A DNA stretch of 64,000 bases from Flavimaribacter sediminis (GCF_019492055.1 NZ_JAICBX010000002.1:186001-250000), one strand, 5' to 3'. Shown: positions 25,461 through 34,402, counted from the first letter of the stretch. Notes: generated by a model from the sequence alone, not told the origin. Numbers and translations are program-made.

Positions 25461-26783
25461 TTGACCAAACTTAACATAGCTGTGATCGGCAGTGGCATCT
25501 CGGGACTGTCGGCGGCATGGCTGCTTGCGAAGAAGCACACTGTCACGATTTTCGAAAAGGCGGACTACGCCGGCGGCCACGCCAATACCGTGGATGTGAC
25601 CACCGGCGACGGTCCAGCATCTGTCGATACGGGATTCATTGTCTTCAACGAGACAAACTATCCGAACCTCAGCGCTCTCTTCCGTCACCTCGGCGTCGCC
25701 TGTGATAACACATTGATGGGTTTCTCGTTGACTTGCGACGATGGCCGCTACGAATACAGCGCATCGGGCGCCAACGGATATTTCGGACAACGCAGCAACA
25801 TCGCGCGGATAAGACATTGGGTGCTGTTGAAAGAAATTGCCCGATTTTTCTCGGAAGCCAAGACGAGAATGGGAATCTATCACAGGGATACGCCGCTCGG
25901 CGAATTTCTGAAGCGCGAAAACTATTCACAAGCCTTCATCGAAGATCACATCCTGCCGATGGGCGCAGCCATCTGGTCATCGACGCCTGACGACATGCTG
26001 GCATTTCCGGCGCAAAGTTTCATCCAATTCTACGACAATCACGGATTGCTGCAGTTCAAGAACCGGCCCCTTTGGCGGACGGTCAAAGGCGGCAGCCGCA
26101 ACTATGTCAACCGTATTCTCGAAGACAGCGCTCTCGATGTCCGTCTTGGAACAGACCTCAAGCATATCCGGCGCAAGGGGGATTGCGTGACTCTGGAAAC
26201 GACGGATGACGTGGTCCATCTGTTTGATCACGTGGTGTTGGCAACGCATCCCGATCAGGCGCTCGCGCTACTCGGTGACGCAGACGCCGCGGAACGTTCG
26301 CTGCTGTCGCAGTTCACCTACCAGAAGAACGTCGCCGTGCTCCATCGAGACCCGTCATGGATGCCTCGACGTCGCCGCCTCTGGACAAGCTGGAACTACC
26401 TGAAGTCAAGCGTCAGCGGAGATTTGTGCGTGACGTACTGGATGAACCAGCTACAGCAACTGCCAACACGCGAGAATATATTCGTTACTCTTAACCCGAC
26501 TGAAGAAATCGATCCCGATCTTGTCGTTCGCGGTATTGACTACGAACATCCGCTCTTCGACGCCGAGGCTTTGCGCGCGCAGACAAAAATGGCTTCGATC
26601 CAGGGGCAACGACGGACATGGTTCTGCGGGAGTTGGCTCGGCTACGGTTTCCATGAAGACGGCATCGCCAGCGGTCTGAACGTGGCGGAACAGCTCGGTG
26701 GCGTCGCCCGGCCCTGGCGCAGGGATCAGGACTACATCCGCAACGCCCCGTCCGAACAGCTCGAATTGCAGGTCGCAGAATGA
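25461..26783 (+). CDS. COG2907-type FAD-dependent oxidoreductase
   Basis: A 440-residue flavoprotein with an N-terminal dinucleotide-binding motif (IAVIGSGISGLSAAWLLAK, then FEKADYAGGHANT) and a C-terminal FAD motif (WFCGSWLGYGFHEDGIASG). It starts with TTG at 25461, five bases after GGAGG. The family is typically encoded with DUF1365 and a cyclopropane-fatty-acid-synthase-like methyltransferase, and takes part in lipid modification under singlet-oxygen stress; related proteins act in furan fatty acid synthesis in R. sphaeroides, as I recall. The methyltransferase is not present here. It overlaps DUF1365 by ATGA and has an RpoE-type promoter. Confidence 0.88.
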   Translation: MTKLNIAVIGSGISGLSAAWLLAKKHTVTIFEKADYAGGHANTVDVTTGDGPASVDTGFIVFNETNYPNLSALFRHLGVACDNTLMGFSLTCDDGRYEYSASGANGYFGQRSNIARIRHWVLLKEIARFFSEAKTRMGIYHRDTPLGEFLKRENYSQAFIEDHILPMGAAIWSSTPDDMLAFPAQSFIQFYDNHGLLQFKNRPLWRTVKGGSRNYVNRILEDSALDVRLGTDLKHIRRKGDCVTLETTDDVVHLFDHVVLATHPDQALALLGDADAAERSLLSQFTYQKNVAVLHRDPSWMPRRRRLWTSWNYLKSSVSGDLCVTYWMNQLQQLPTRENIFVTLNPTEEIDPDLVVRGIDYEHPLFDAEALRAQTKMASIQGQRRTWFCGSWLGYGFHEDGIASGLNVAEQLGGVARPWRRDQDYIRNAPSEQLELQVAE

Positions 26784-27574
26784 CCCTGGAGGAAGGAATT
26801 TTCGTGGGCACGGTGATGCACAAGCGGATGCGTCCCGTGCGACACGAGTTCCGCTACTCGGTATTCTCCCTTCTGATCGATGTCGACCGGATGGAAGAAA
26901 TTGCGAAACGTCTTCGCTTGCTTTCCGTTGACCGCGGAAATCTTTTCTCGATATTTCGTCGCGACCACGGCGCCGGCGACGGGCAATTGCGACGGCATCT
27001 TGATGGATTGGCGACGCGCATGATCGGACCGGAGCGCATGGAACGATGGCTGATGCTGACCTATCCGCGCATTCTGGGATACGTTTTCAATCCTTTGACC
27101 GTCTACTATGGACTGGACGGGGATGGGCGCGTCAGAGGCGTCGTCTACGAGGTCAGCAACACGTTTGGCGAACGCCACAGCTATGCGCTTCCGGTGGAAG
27201 CGGACGGAGCCGCCATACGTCAGACGGCGGACAAGGCGTTTTACGTGTCGCCGTTCAACCCGGTCTCCGGACGCTACAGGTTCCGCACCCGTACGCCGGA
27301 CGAAACTGCGCAGATGACGATACTGCTGGAAGACGAGGCCGGCCCGATGTTCGCTGCGGCTTTTTCCGGCAAACGACAGCCGCTGACGGACCAGGTGCTG
27401 TCAGCGCTTTTTGCGCGCCACTGGTTCATGACGTTCAAGGTGTGGGGAGGCATCCATTATGAAGCTCTGCGACTTTGGCTCAAGGGCCTGAAGATTTATC
27501 CACGTCCGGGGAACGGCGAGGAAACCAAAGCTTACGCCCGATCCTTGATCATGCGTCCGACGGCCCGGAAGTAA
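26780..27574 (+). CDS. DUF1365 family protein
   Basis: A 264-residue protein showing the DUF1365 pattern: GTVMHKRMRPVRHEFRYSVF, then YPRILGYVFNPLTVYYGLD and FNPVSGRYRFR. ATG 26780 overlaps the oxidoreductase stop (ATGA), so they are coupled. The function is not established; the gene nearly always accompanies COG2907 oxidoreductases in membrane lipid modification loci. Its 3' end overlaps the convergent SDR gene by 43 bp. Confidence 0.9.
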   Translation: MTLEEGIFVGTVMHKRMRPVRHEFRYSVFSLLIDVDRMEEIAKRLRLLSVDRGNLFSIFRRDHGAGDGQLRRHLDGLATRMIGPERMERWLMLTYPRILGYVFNPLTVYYGLDGDGRVRGVVYEVSNTFGERHSYALPVEADGAAIRQTADKAFYVSPFNPVSGRYRFRTRTPDETAQMTILLEDEAGPMFAAAFSGKRQPLTDQVLSALFARHWFMTFKVWGGIHYEALRLWLKGLKIYPRPGNGEETKAYARSLIMRPTARK

Positions 27575-28299
27575 AGCGCGTTCGGAAGACAGCGCAACAG
27601 CCCAAAAACAGTTGCAAAGGGATGCGGAAAGCGGATTTCGAACCGCTCTTTCTGAATTCCGCTTATGATGTAGTCGGCCGCCTGCTCCGCGCTTATCAGC
27701 TGTGGCATCTTGAAATCATTCTTTTGAGTAAGCTTCGTATCGACGAATCCTGGATTGACCAGAGTGATACGGATATTGAAACGTTTCAGGTCAAGCTTGA
27801 GGGTTTCGGCAAGACTGATCAGCGCAGCCTTTGTCGGTCCATAGTTCACTGTCCTGGGCAAACCGCGATAGCCCGACAGGGATCCAACAATAACGATATG
27901 CCCCTTTCCCTGCCGTTTCATGATGGGGACGAGGGCGGCGATCGCATGAATGGCGCCCATATAATTCACCTCGACGCCCCTTCTGATGGACGCGATGTCG
28001 ATGTCTCCGGGTTCGAGCGGCTTCCAGGCTCCAGCTGACAGAACCACAGTATCTATCGCTCCGAATCTGCTCGCAATGTCTTTCGCGGCGTTTTCGACTG
28101 CCTCTGCATTCGTCACATCGAGGGGGAATGCAACTATGCCACGCCCCTGCTTTTCCATCTCGAACAATGGATCCGTCGACCGGGCGGAAACGGCGATATT
28201 CTGCGCCATTCCGGCGACCTTTTCCGAAAAGGCCCTGCCAATTCCCGAACTGGCGCCGATCACCCAGACATTGCCGGGGTCAAACTGCGGGCCCGCCAT
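27532..28299 (-). CDS. short-chain dehydrogenase/reductase in the rpoE-chrR operon
   Basis: A 255-residue classical SDR: cofactor motif GASSGIGRAF near residue 15, a central SAGAW (NNAG-like), and catalytic Ser, Tyr and Lys in VGSLSGYRG and YGPTKAAL. It begins 3 bp after the chrR stop, so it is the third gene of rpoE-chrR-SDR. Members in the same position in other alphaproteobacteria belong to the RpoE regulon. The substrate is not known. It runs 43 bp into the convergent DUF1365 gene. Confidence 0.88.
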   Translation of the reverse strand: MAGPQFDPGNVWVIGASSGIGRAFSEKVAGMAQNIAVSARSTDPLFEMEKQGRGIVAFPLDVTNAEAVENAAKDIASRFGAIDTVVLSAGAWKPLEPGDIDIASIRRGVEVNYMGAIHAIAALVPIMKRQGKGHIVIVGSLSGYRGLPRTVNYGPTKAALISLAETLKLDLKRFNIRITLVNPGFVDTKLTQKNDFKMPQLISAEQAADYIISGIQKERFEIRFPHPFATVFGLLRCLPNALYFRAVGRMIKDRA

Positions 28300-28302
28300 T
28301 GA

Positions 28303-28950
28303 TCAAATACCAATCAGCGGCTGCAGGATCCGGCTCACCATGCCTTTGAATCGCGTCGGGCGCTCCGTCGCCACCAGACAGATGCAATCGATATCGGAAT
28401 CGACAAAAGGCTGATGCTCGACGTGTTCGTCAAGATCGGCGATGTCGCCGGCCGCAAACTGCCCGAAAACATCGCTGTAGGAGCCTTCGAGGATGAGGGT
28501 CATTTCGGTTCCGCCATGGCCATGTTCAGGCATCTTTCTGCCGGGCGCAATTTTCAGCATGTAAAGCGACGATGTCGACGAGGCGATATCTATACGATGA
28601 CGCTGCATCCCGGGCACAATCGTGCGCCATGGCACCTGATCCAGATCGCCGCCAATCAGGCGCGACAGCGGCAGGGGCACCTTGCCGGCGGTCGGCCCGG
28701 GCGTCAGAAGCGGTTCCTCCGGCTCCATATCGAGCATCCGCGACAGCCTGTCAAAAGCGTCGGCTTCGAGCGGCGACGAATCCGCCGCCTCCATGACGGC
28801 GCCGCCCATTGCTTCGGCGGCCCGCACGGCTGCGCGACAATCGTCGCACATTGCAATATGAGACGCCACGACAATGGCGAACGCCTCGTCGAAATCGCCG
28901 CTGGCGTAACGCATGATCGAGGCGTCATCGAGATGGTGATGAACGGTCAT
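28303..28950 (-). CDS. chrR: anti-sigma factor ChrR (zinc, cupin)
   Basis: A 215-residue ZAS-family anti-sigma factor with both ChrR domains. The N-terminal zinc site shows His6, His31, Cys35 and Cys38 (SHIAMCDDC), the same spacing as R. sphaeroides ChrR. The C-terminal cupin has His143, His145, Glu149 and His177 (MPEHGHGGTEM, DEHVEH), needed in the known protein for the singlet-oxygen response. It holds RpoE inactive until stress. It overlaps rpoE by 4 bp (28947-28950). Confidence 0.95.
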   Translation of the reverse strand: MTVHHHLDDASIMRYASGDFDEAFAIVVASHIAMCDDCRAAVRAAEAMGGAVMEAADSSPLEADAFDRLSRMLDMEPEEPLLTPGPTAGKVPLPLSRLIGGDLDQVPWRTIVPGMQRHRIDIASSTSSLYMLKIAPGRKMPEHGHGGTEMTLILEGSYSDVFGQFAAGDIADLDEHVEHQPFVDSDIDCICLVATERPTRFKGMVSRILQPLIGI

Positions 28951-29546
28951 CCCAGATCTTCCAGTTCTTCCCTTAGTTTGCGATAGGCTAGACGCAGTCG
29001 CGACTTTACGGTGCCAATCGGCAGATCGAGATCGCGGGCGATCTCGCTATGCGGCTTGTATTCGGCAAACGCCATTTCAACGACCTGTCTTTGTTCCGAC
29101 GGAAGTTTTTCCAGTGCGCTACGGACCAAGTCGCCCTGCTGGCTGCCGATCGCTTCCGCCTCGGGACTTTCGTCCTCGCTAGCGACCATCACGGTCTCGA
29201 CATCGATGTATGGCTGCGCCGGCAGGCGGCGTAGACGATCGATGCGGGCGTTACGGGCGACCGTGTAGATCCAGGTGCTGACCGCGCCTTTGTCTGGCCG
29301 ATACAGCGCAGCCTTGCGCCATACGGTCAGCATCACGTCCTGCACCAGATCCTCCGCAAGATCGGAGGACGCACCGGATTTCTCCATCATTCCCTTAATT
29401 CTGGGGCCGAACCTGTCGAACAGAATTTCGAACGACGTCTTGTCTCTGGAGGTCGCGACCTCCATCATAAGAGCCTTCAGATAGTCCTGATCCGCTGTGG
29501 GGTCCGGATTCTCGATCGGCATATCCGTTCTCAAGACACTCAACAT
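28947..29546 (-). CDS. rpoE: ECF sigma factor RpoE (ECF11, ChrR partner)
   Basis: A 199-residue ECF sigma factor. Region 2 is around residues 40-105 (LAEDLVQDVMLTVWRKA, VSTWIYTVARNARIDRLRR). Region 4 is around 140-195 (LPSEQRQVVEMAFAEYKPHS, then IARDLDLPIGTVKSRLRLAY). It directs RNA polymerase to stress genes when ChrR is released. A TGATCT-N18-TATCGG promoter just upstream indicates autoregulation. An internal ATG at 29522 is an alternative start. Confidence 0.95.
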   Translation of the reverse strand: MLSVLRTDMPIENPDPTADQDYLKALMMEVATSRDKTSFEILFDRFGPRIKGMMEKSGASSDLAEDLVQDVMLTVWRKAALYRPDKGAVSTWIYTVARNARIDRLRRLPAQPYIDVETVMVASEDESPEAEAIGSQQGDLVRSALEKLPSEQRQVVEMAFAEYKPHSEIARDLDLPIGTVKSRLRLAYRKLREELEDLG

Positions 29547-29571
29547 GGTCCCGACCTGTTTACTGTCGGAA

Positions 29572-29601
29572 CCGATACGTGGCGAAATTCCAATCAGATC
29601 A
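29572..29601 (-). promoter_or_regulatory. predicted autoregulated RpoE promoter of rpoE-chrR-SDR
   Basis: On the minus strand TGATCT (29596-29601) is followed after 18 bp by TATCGG (29572-29577), placing the transcript start about 20 bp before the rpoE ATG. The spacer matches the two other predicted RpoE promoters in the locus. Confidence 0.7.
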
Positions 29602-29718
29602 CAATTTCGGAAAAAATTATAGACTGGGTCTCCGTCGCACCGAAATCAGCGGTTAAAACCTGGTCCGGTTTGCAATTCCAAGGCTTATGTGGCTCATTGC
29701 AAGAGGGAGGGAACCATC

Positions 29719-30489
29719 ATGAAACTGACGGCTCATTTTACGGACATTCGGGGACAATCTGTTTTCATTACGGGTGGCGGTTCTGGCATTGGCGCGGCCC
29801 TTACGGAGGGATTTGTGGCCGAGGGCGCGAAGGTCGCTTTCGTGCAGCGTTCGGATGCAACGGATCTCTGCGATCGTCTGGAAGCAACCTATGAAAACCG
29901 GCCGATTTTTCTCCCCTGCGACGTAACCGACGTGGAAGCCTTGAGCGCGGCCATGGAGGAGACGAAACGCCGCCATGGCGCGATCACCATCCTCATCAAC
30001 AATGCGGCGTCCGACAACCGTCATGGACTGGCGGACTATTCCGTCGAAGACTGGAACGCCTCGCTGAACATCAATCTGCGACCGCATTTCTTCACATGCC
30101 AGAAAGCAGCGCCCGACATGCGAGCGGCGGGCGGCGGCTCCATCATCAACTTCTCGTCTATTTCCTACATGATGGGCAATGGCGACTACCCCGCCTATGT
30201 CGCTGCAAAGTCGGCGATCACGGGACTGACGAGAGGGCTTGCCCGCGAACTCGGACCCGACAATATCCGGGTGAACGCGCTTATGCCCGGCTGGGTGCTG
30301 ACGGAACGCCAGCGCCGTTTGTGGGTTACCGGAGAAGCGCTTCAGGCGCATATCGACCGGCAGTGCCTGAAGCAGGAAATCATGCCCGAGGATATGGTGG
30401 AGCCGACGCTGTTTCTGGCCTCGTCCGCATCGCGCATGATGACCGGACAGGCGCTTGTCGTCGACGCCGGCGTTGTTGTGACAGGGTAA
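29719..30489 (+). CDS. SDR dehydrogenase, probable sugar (galactose-type) 1-dehydrogenase
   Basis: A 256-residue SDR: TGGGSGIGAAL near residue 20, INNAAS, NFSSISYM with the catalytic Ser, and YVAAKSA with Tyr and Lys. GAGGGAGGG precedes ATG 29719. It heads an operon with dgoK, dgoA and a lactonase, which fits oxidation of D-galactose (or a related aldose) to the lactone as step one of the DeLey-Doudoroff pathway. The sugar is inferred from context only. Confidence 0.87.
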   Translation: MKLTAHFTDIRGQSVFITGGGSGIGAALTEGFVAEGAKVAFVQRSDATDLCDRLEATYENRPIFLPCDVTDVEALSAAMEETKRRHGAITILINNAASDNRHGLADYSVEDWNASLNINLRPHFFTCQKAAPDMRAAGGGSIINFSSISYMMGNGDYPAYVAAKSAITGLTRGLARELGPDNIRVNALMPGWVLTERQRRLWVTGEALQAHIDRQCLKQEIMPEDMVEPTLFLASSASRMMTGQALVVDAGVVVTG

Positions 30490-30493
30490 AGCC

Positions 30494-31429
30494 ATGACTC
30501 CTTTCTACGCCGCTGCAGACTGGGGAACATCGACGTTCCGACTCTGGCTCGTTTCGACCGAGGGACAGGTCATCGCAGAAAGGAACAGCGACCAGGGCTT
30601 GGCCGTCGCCGCGACATCCGGTTTCGCGCAGATTCTCGAAGACCATCTCGACGCCCTTGCCGCGCCCAAGGATCTTCCCGTCATGATCTGCGGCATGGCT
30701 GGCGCACGACAGGGATGGCGCGAAGCCCCTTATCTTTCCGTTCCAGCCGCGCTGTCGGATATCTGCGATAACGCCGTCGAAATCGACGGCTCTCAGCGCC
30801 GGATCTGCATTCTGCCAGGCGTCGCCTCGCATGATCCGGTGACGCCCGACGTCATGCGCGGCGAGGAAACATCGCTTCTCGGCAATCACGCCGATTCCGA
30901 CACGATGTACCTTGCCTGCCTGCCCGGAACCCACTCCAAATGGGTTCAGATCGACGAGGGGGCGATTGTCAGTTTTTCAACCTTCATGACAGGTGAATTG
31001 TTCGGACTGCTCGCAAAACATTCCATCCTGAAACACGCTGTGGACGGTCACTCGCAGATACACCGGGAAAGCCGATACTTCGCCGAAGGCGTCAAGGCCG
31101 GATACTCGAACCCGGAGGAAATCACCAGCCACCTGTTCTCGATCCGGGCGGGGCAATTGCTTCAGGGCCGGACCGGTCAGGATGGTTATGATCGCCTGTC
31201 CGGTCTGCTGGTCGGATGCGAAATCGGAGGCGCCCGCGTGCGTTTCGGCCAGACGGAAAATCTCCGCCTTATCGCCTCGGGACATCTCGCGTCCATCTAT
31301 GACACGGCTTTCGAACTGCTGGATATGCCGGTGACCACGGTGGACGCCCACCAGGCCGTTCTTGACGGTCTCGGCATTGCCGCCCGACGCCTCTTCCGGT
31401 CCCATGCTGGCAGCGGCGGAGGCCTGTAG
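30494..31429 (+). CDS. dgoK: 2-dehydro-3-deoxygalactonokinase
   Basis: A 311-residue DgoK-family kinase beginning ADWGTSTFRLWL (phosphate-binding loop) with the family blocks CGMAGARQGWREAPY, LACLPGTHSKW and STFMTGELFGLL. It phosphorylates 2-keto-3-deoxygalactonate at O6. It starts 4 bp after the SDR stop and ends 1 bp before the aldolase ATG, so the genes are co-translated. Confidence 0.93.
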   Translation: MTPFYAAADWGTSTFRLWLVSTEGQVIAERNSDQGLAVAATSGFAQILEDHLDALAAPKDLPVMICGMAGARQGWREAPYLSVPAALSDICDNAVEIDGSQRRICILPGVASHDPVTPDVMRGEETSLLGNHADSDTMYLACLPGTHSKWVQIDEGAIVSFSTFMTGELFGLLAKHSILKHAVDGHSQIHRESRYFAEGVKAGYSNPEEITSHLFSIRAGQLLQGRTGQDGYDRLSGLLVGCEIGGARVRFGQTENLRLIASGHLASIYDTAFELLDMPVTTVDAHQAVLDGLGIAARRLFRSHAGSGGGL

Positions 31430-31430
31430 C

Positions 31431-32072
31431 ATGAGCGCCGCGTCGGGCTGGCCACCGCTGCAGCGATCTCTTGTGGCCATATTGCGCGGGATACAGCCGC
31501 ACGAAGCGGCGGATATCGTGGGCGCACTTGTCGAGGCCGGTTTCGAAGCCATCGAGATACCCCTGAATTCGCCTGACCCCTTTGCCTCCATCGAGATCGC
31601 CGTAAATACCGCCCCTGACGGCGTCCTCATCGGCGCCGGCACCGTGCTTGCTCCCGAAGATGTCGAACGTCTGTCGGAGATCGGCGGCAGGCTGGTGGTC
31701 AGCCCGAACGCCGACCCCGCCGTCATCAAGCGGACCGCGTTGCTTGGCCTTGTCTCCATGCCCGGCGTCTTTACCGCGACCGAGGCTTTTTCAGCGCTTC
31801 GCGCCGGCGCCTCCGGTCTGAAATTCTTTCCCGCCAGCGTGCTCGGCGCAACCGGCGTCGCCGCGATCAGGGCCGTGCTGCCGCCCGGGACCGAAATTGC
31901 CGCAGTGGGCGGCGTTTCGCAGACGGATTTCGCTTCCTACGCACAAGTCGGCGTCCGGACCTTCGGTCTTGGGTCCAGTCTTTACAAACCCGGACTGACC
32001 GCCGCCGAGGTCAAAACGCGCGCCGTAGAAGCCATTGAGGCATACGATACAGTTTTCGGGAGACGGAAATGA
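31431..32072 (+). CDS. dgoA: 2-dehydro-3-deoxy-6-phosphogalactonate aldolase
   Basis: A 213-residue KDPG-aldolase-fold protein. The Schiff-base lysine is in SGLKFFPAS, the catalytic glutamate in AIEIPLNSP, and GAGTVL is conserved. It cleaves KDPGal to pyruvate and glyceraldehyde 3-phosphate. ATG 31431 follows a GGAGG about 9 bp upstream and gives the usual family length; a longer frame to 31362 lies inside dgoK. Its stop overlaps the lactonase start (ATGA). Confidence 0.93.
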   Translation: MSAASGWPPLQRSLVAILRGIQPHEAADIVGALVEAGFEAIEIPLNSPDPFASIEIAVNTAPDGVLIGAGTVLAPEDVERLSEIGGRLVVSPNADPAVIKRTALLGLVSMPGVFTATEAFSALRAGASGLKFFPASVLGATGVAAIRAVLPPGTEIAAVGGVSQTDFASYAQVGVRTFGLGSSLYKPGLTAAEVKTRAVEAIEAYDTVFGRRK

Positions 32073-32953
32073 ACCAGACTGTGGCGACCTACAAGGATTT
32101 CAGCGAGACAGCGTGCGAGGTCGGCGAGGGTCCAACCTATGACACAGCGACCGGGACAACCTACTGGTTCGACATTCCCGGCAAGACGCTGCTGGAGATG
32201 TCCGGGAAGGGCGAAGAGACGATCCACACCCTGCCTTTCGCGGCGAGCTTGCTGGCGGTGATCGACGACCAAAGCCAGCTGATTGCAACAGAGAACGGCC
32301 TGTTCCGGCGCACCGTCGCAGACGGCTCGCTGACGCTGATCAAGGAACTCGAGCCCGACAAACCGGAAAACCGTTCCAATGACGGCCGGGTTCATCCTTC
32401 CGGCGCCTTGTGGATCGGCACGATGGGTTGGCAGAGCGCCGATAACGCCGGGGCGATCTATCACTACTACAAGGGTGAACTCAGAACCCTCTTTGACGGG
32501 ATCACCGTGCCGAACGCAATCTGCTTCACGGCGGACGGCGCGACCGGATATTTCACCGACTCGCCGGCCCGGAAAGTGATGAAGGTCGCGCTCGACCCGG
32601 CGACGGGATTGCCGGTCGCCACCCCGACCGTATTCCTGGACGAGGCGGCGAGTGATCGCGGCTTCGCCGACGGCGCGGTGGTCGACGCGGACGGCAATTT
32701 CTGGTGCGCCCGGTGGGACGGCGGCTGCGTGCAAGGGTTCGACCCGAGCGGCGTCTGCTTCGAGACGATCGAACTGCCGACGGATCGGGTGACCTGTCCC
32801 GCCTTCACAGGCCGCGACCTTTCAAGGATGATCGTGACGTCGGCCTATATCGGCCTCGACGACGATCAGATGCGCGCGCAGCCCGACGCCGGCGAAACCT
32901 TCCTCCTTGAGGCGCGGTTTCGCGGAAAGGCCGACCCTCGCGTGCTGATCTGA
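32069..32953 (+). CDS. SMP-30/gluconolactonase family lactonase
   Basis: A 294-residue six-bladed propeller lactonase. Metal-binding residues of the SMP-30 family are recognisable: Glu in CEVGEGPTYD, Asn in RSNDGRVHPSG and LPNAICFT, and Asp in FADGAVVDADGNFW. It opens an aldonolactone, here probably galactonolactone made by the first gene. It is the last gene of the galactose operon. No galactonate dehydratase follows, which leaves a gap in the pathway. Confidence 0.92.
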   Translation: MNQTVATYKDFSETACEVGEGPTYDTATGTTYWFDIPGKTLLEMSGKGEETIHTLPFAASLLAVIDDQSQLIATENGLFRRTVADGSLTLIKELEPDKPENRSNDGRVHPSGALWIGTMGWQSADNAGAIYHYYKGELRTLFDGITVPNAICFTADGATGYFTDSPARKVMKVALDPATGLPVATPTVFLDEAASDRGFADGAVVDADGNFWCARWDGGCVQGFDPSGVCFETIELPTDRVTCPAFTGRDLSRMIVTSAYIGLDDDQMRAQPDAGETFLLEARFRGKADPRVLI

Positions 32954-33043
32954 GGGAACCGGTGCGCGGGCACGGTTGTTTCACCCCGAGCCCGATGCTA
33001 TCCAATCACCAGTTGTTTCGCCCTATCAAACCGGACCCCCGCC

Positions 33044-34402
33044 ATGACTTCCGCCTTCAAAGCCTACGACATTCGCGGTGAAATTCCCGCTCAGGTCAAT
33101 GTGCCCTTCACCTATCGGCTGGGCCAGGCCGTCGCCGCCCAGTTTTCTCCCCAAAGCGTGGTCGTCGGACACGACATGCGGATGGACAGCCCGGCGCTCG
33201 CCCAGGCGCTGATCCAGGGTTTGCTCGACAGCGGCGTTGACGTGCTTCCGCTTGGCCAGTGCGGCACCGAGGAGGTCTATTTCAACACCGATTTCCACAA
33301 CGCCGACGCCGGGCTGATGATCACCGCCAGCCACAATCCGATGAACTACAACGGCATCAAGATGGTGCTGAAAGGCGCGCGCGCGGCGACACAGGACAAC
33401 GCCCTCGGCCCCCTCGAAACGCTCGTCTACTCGGACCAGCAGTTCAAGACTGTTTCCGACTATGCGGATCGCGGGCGGCTCGCCATGCATCTCGACAAGA
33501 AGGCTTATATCGAGCGCCTGCTGACCCAGGTCTCCGGCGTCGATCTCAAACCGTTGAAGATCGTCTGCCACGCCGGCAATGGCTGCGCCGGACCGATCAT
33601 CGATCTTCTGGAAGACCACCTGCCCTTCACCTTCATCAAGGTGGATCACGAGCCGGACCCGACCCTGCCGAACGGCATCCCCAATCCGCTGCTTCCAGAC
33701 AAGCGCGAACGCGCGAGCAAGGCGGTGATCGAAAACGGCGCCGATCTCGGCCTTGCCTGGGACGGCGATTTCGACCGCTGCTTTTTCTATGATGAAAAAG
33801 GGCGCTTCGTCGAAGGCTACTACCTCGTCGGCCTGATCGCCCAGACGCTTCTCCGCAGCCATCCGGGCGGCGTCATCCTCTACGATCCGCGCCTGACCTG
33901 GAACACGATCGACGTCGTCAAGGCGGCGGGCGGCGACCCGCGCGTCTGCCGGACGGGACACGCCTTCTTCAAGCAGATGCTTCGCGACGACAATGCGCTC
34001 TACGGCGGCGAAATGAGCGCGCATCACTATTTCAACGATTTCAGCTTCTGCGACACGGGCATGCTGCCCTGGCTCGCCATCGTCGCCGAACTGTCCTCCA
34101 CCGGCGCAACGCTGAGCGAATTGGTCGACGACCGGATCGCCGCCTTCCCTTGTTCCGGCGAGATCAATTTCACCGTGGACGACGCGAAGGCTGTCCAGAG
34201 CCGTATTTCGGATCACTTCGCCCCACTCAATCCCGAAATCGAAGGCGTCGACGGCCTCGGCATGGCCTTCGACGACTGGCGCTTCAATGTGCGCGCGTCG
34301 AACACCGAGCCGCTGCTGAGGCTGAACGTCGAAGCGCGCGGCGACGCAGATCTCGTGGCCGCCAAGGTCAACGAAATCACCAAGCTGATCCAGACGACCT
34401 GA
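33044..34402 (+). CDS. phosphomannomutase/phosphoglucomutase
   Basis: A 452-residue alpha-D-phosphohexomutase with the four family regions: phosphoserine Ser96 in LMITASHNPMNYNG, metal loop WDGDFDRCFF, sugar-specificity loop GGEMSAHHYF and phosphate loop VRASNTEPLLRL. The GEMSA loop agrees with dual PMM/PGM enzymes. It supplies mannose-1-P or glucose-1-P for polysaccharide. It lies 90 bp after the galactose operon and probably has its own promoter. Confidence 0.93.
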   Translation: MTSAFKAYDIRGEIPAQVNVPFTYRLGQAVAAQFSPQSVVVGHDMRMDSPALAQALIQGLLDSGVDVLPLGQCGTEEVYFNTDFHNADAGLMITASHNPMNYNGIKMVLKGARAATQDNALGPLETLVYSDQQFKTVSDYADRGRLAMHLDKKAYIERLLTQVSGVDLKPLKIVCHAGNGCAGPIIDLLEDHLPFTFIKVDHEPDPTLPNGIPNPLLPDKRERASKAVIENGADLGLAWDGDFDRCFFYDEKGRFVEGYYLVGLIAQTLLRSHPGGVILYDPRLTWNTIDVVKAAGGDPRVCRTGHAFFKQMLRDDNALYGGEMSAHHYFNDFSFCDTGMLPWLAIVAELSSTGATLSELVDDRIAAFPCSGEINFTVDDAKAVQSRISDHFAPLNPEIEGVDGLGMAFDDWRFNVRASNTEPLLRLNVEARGDADLVAAKVNEITKLIQTT

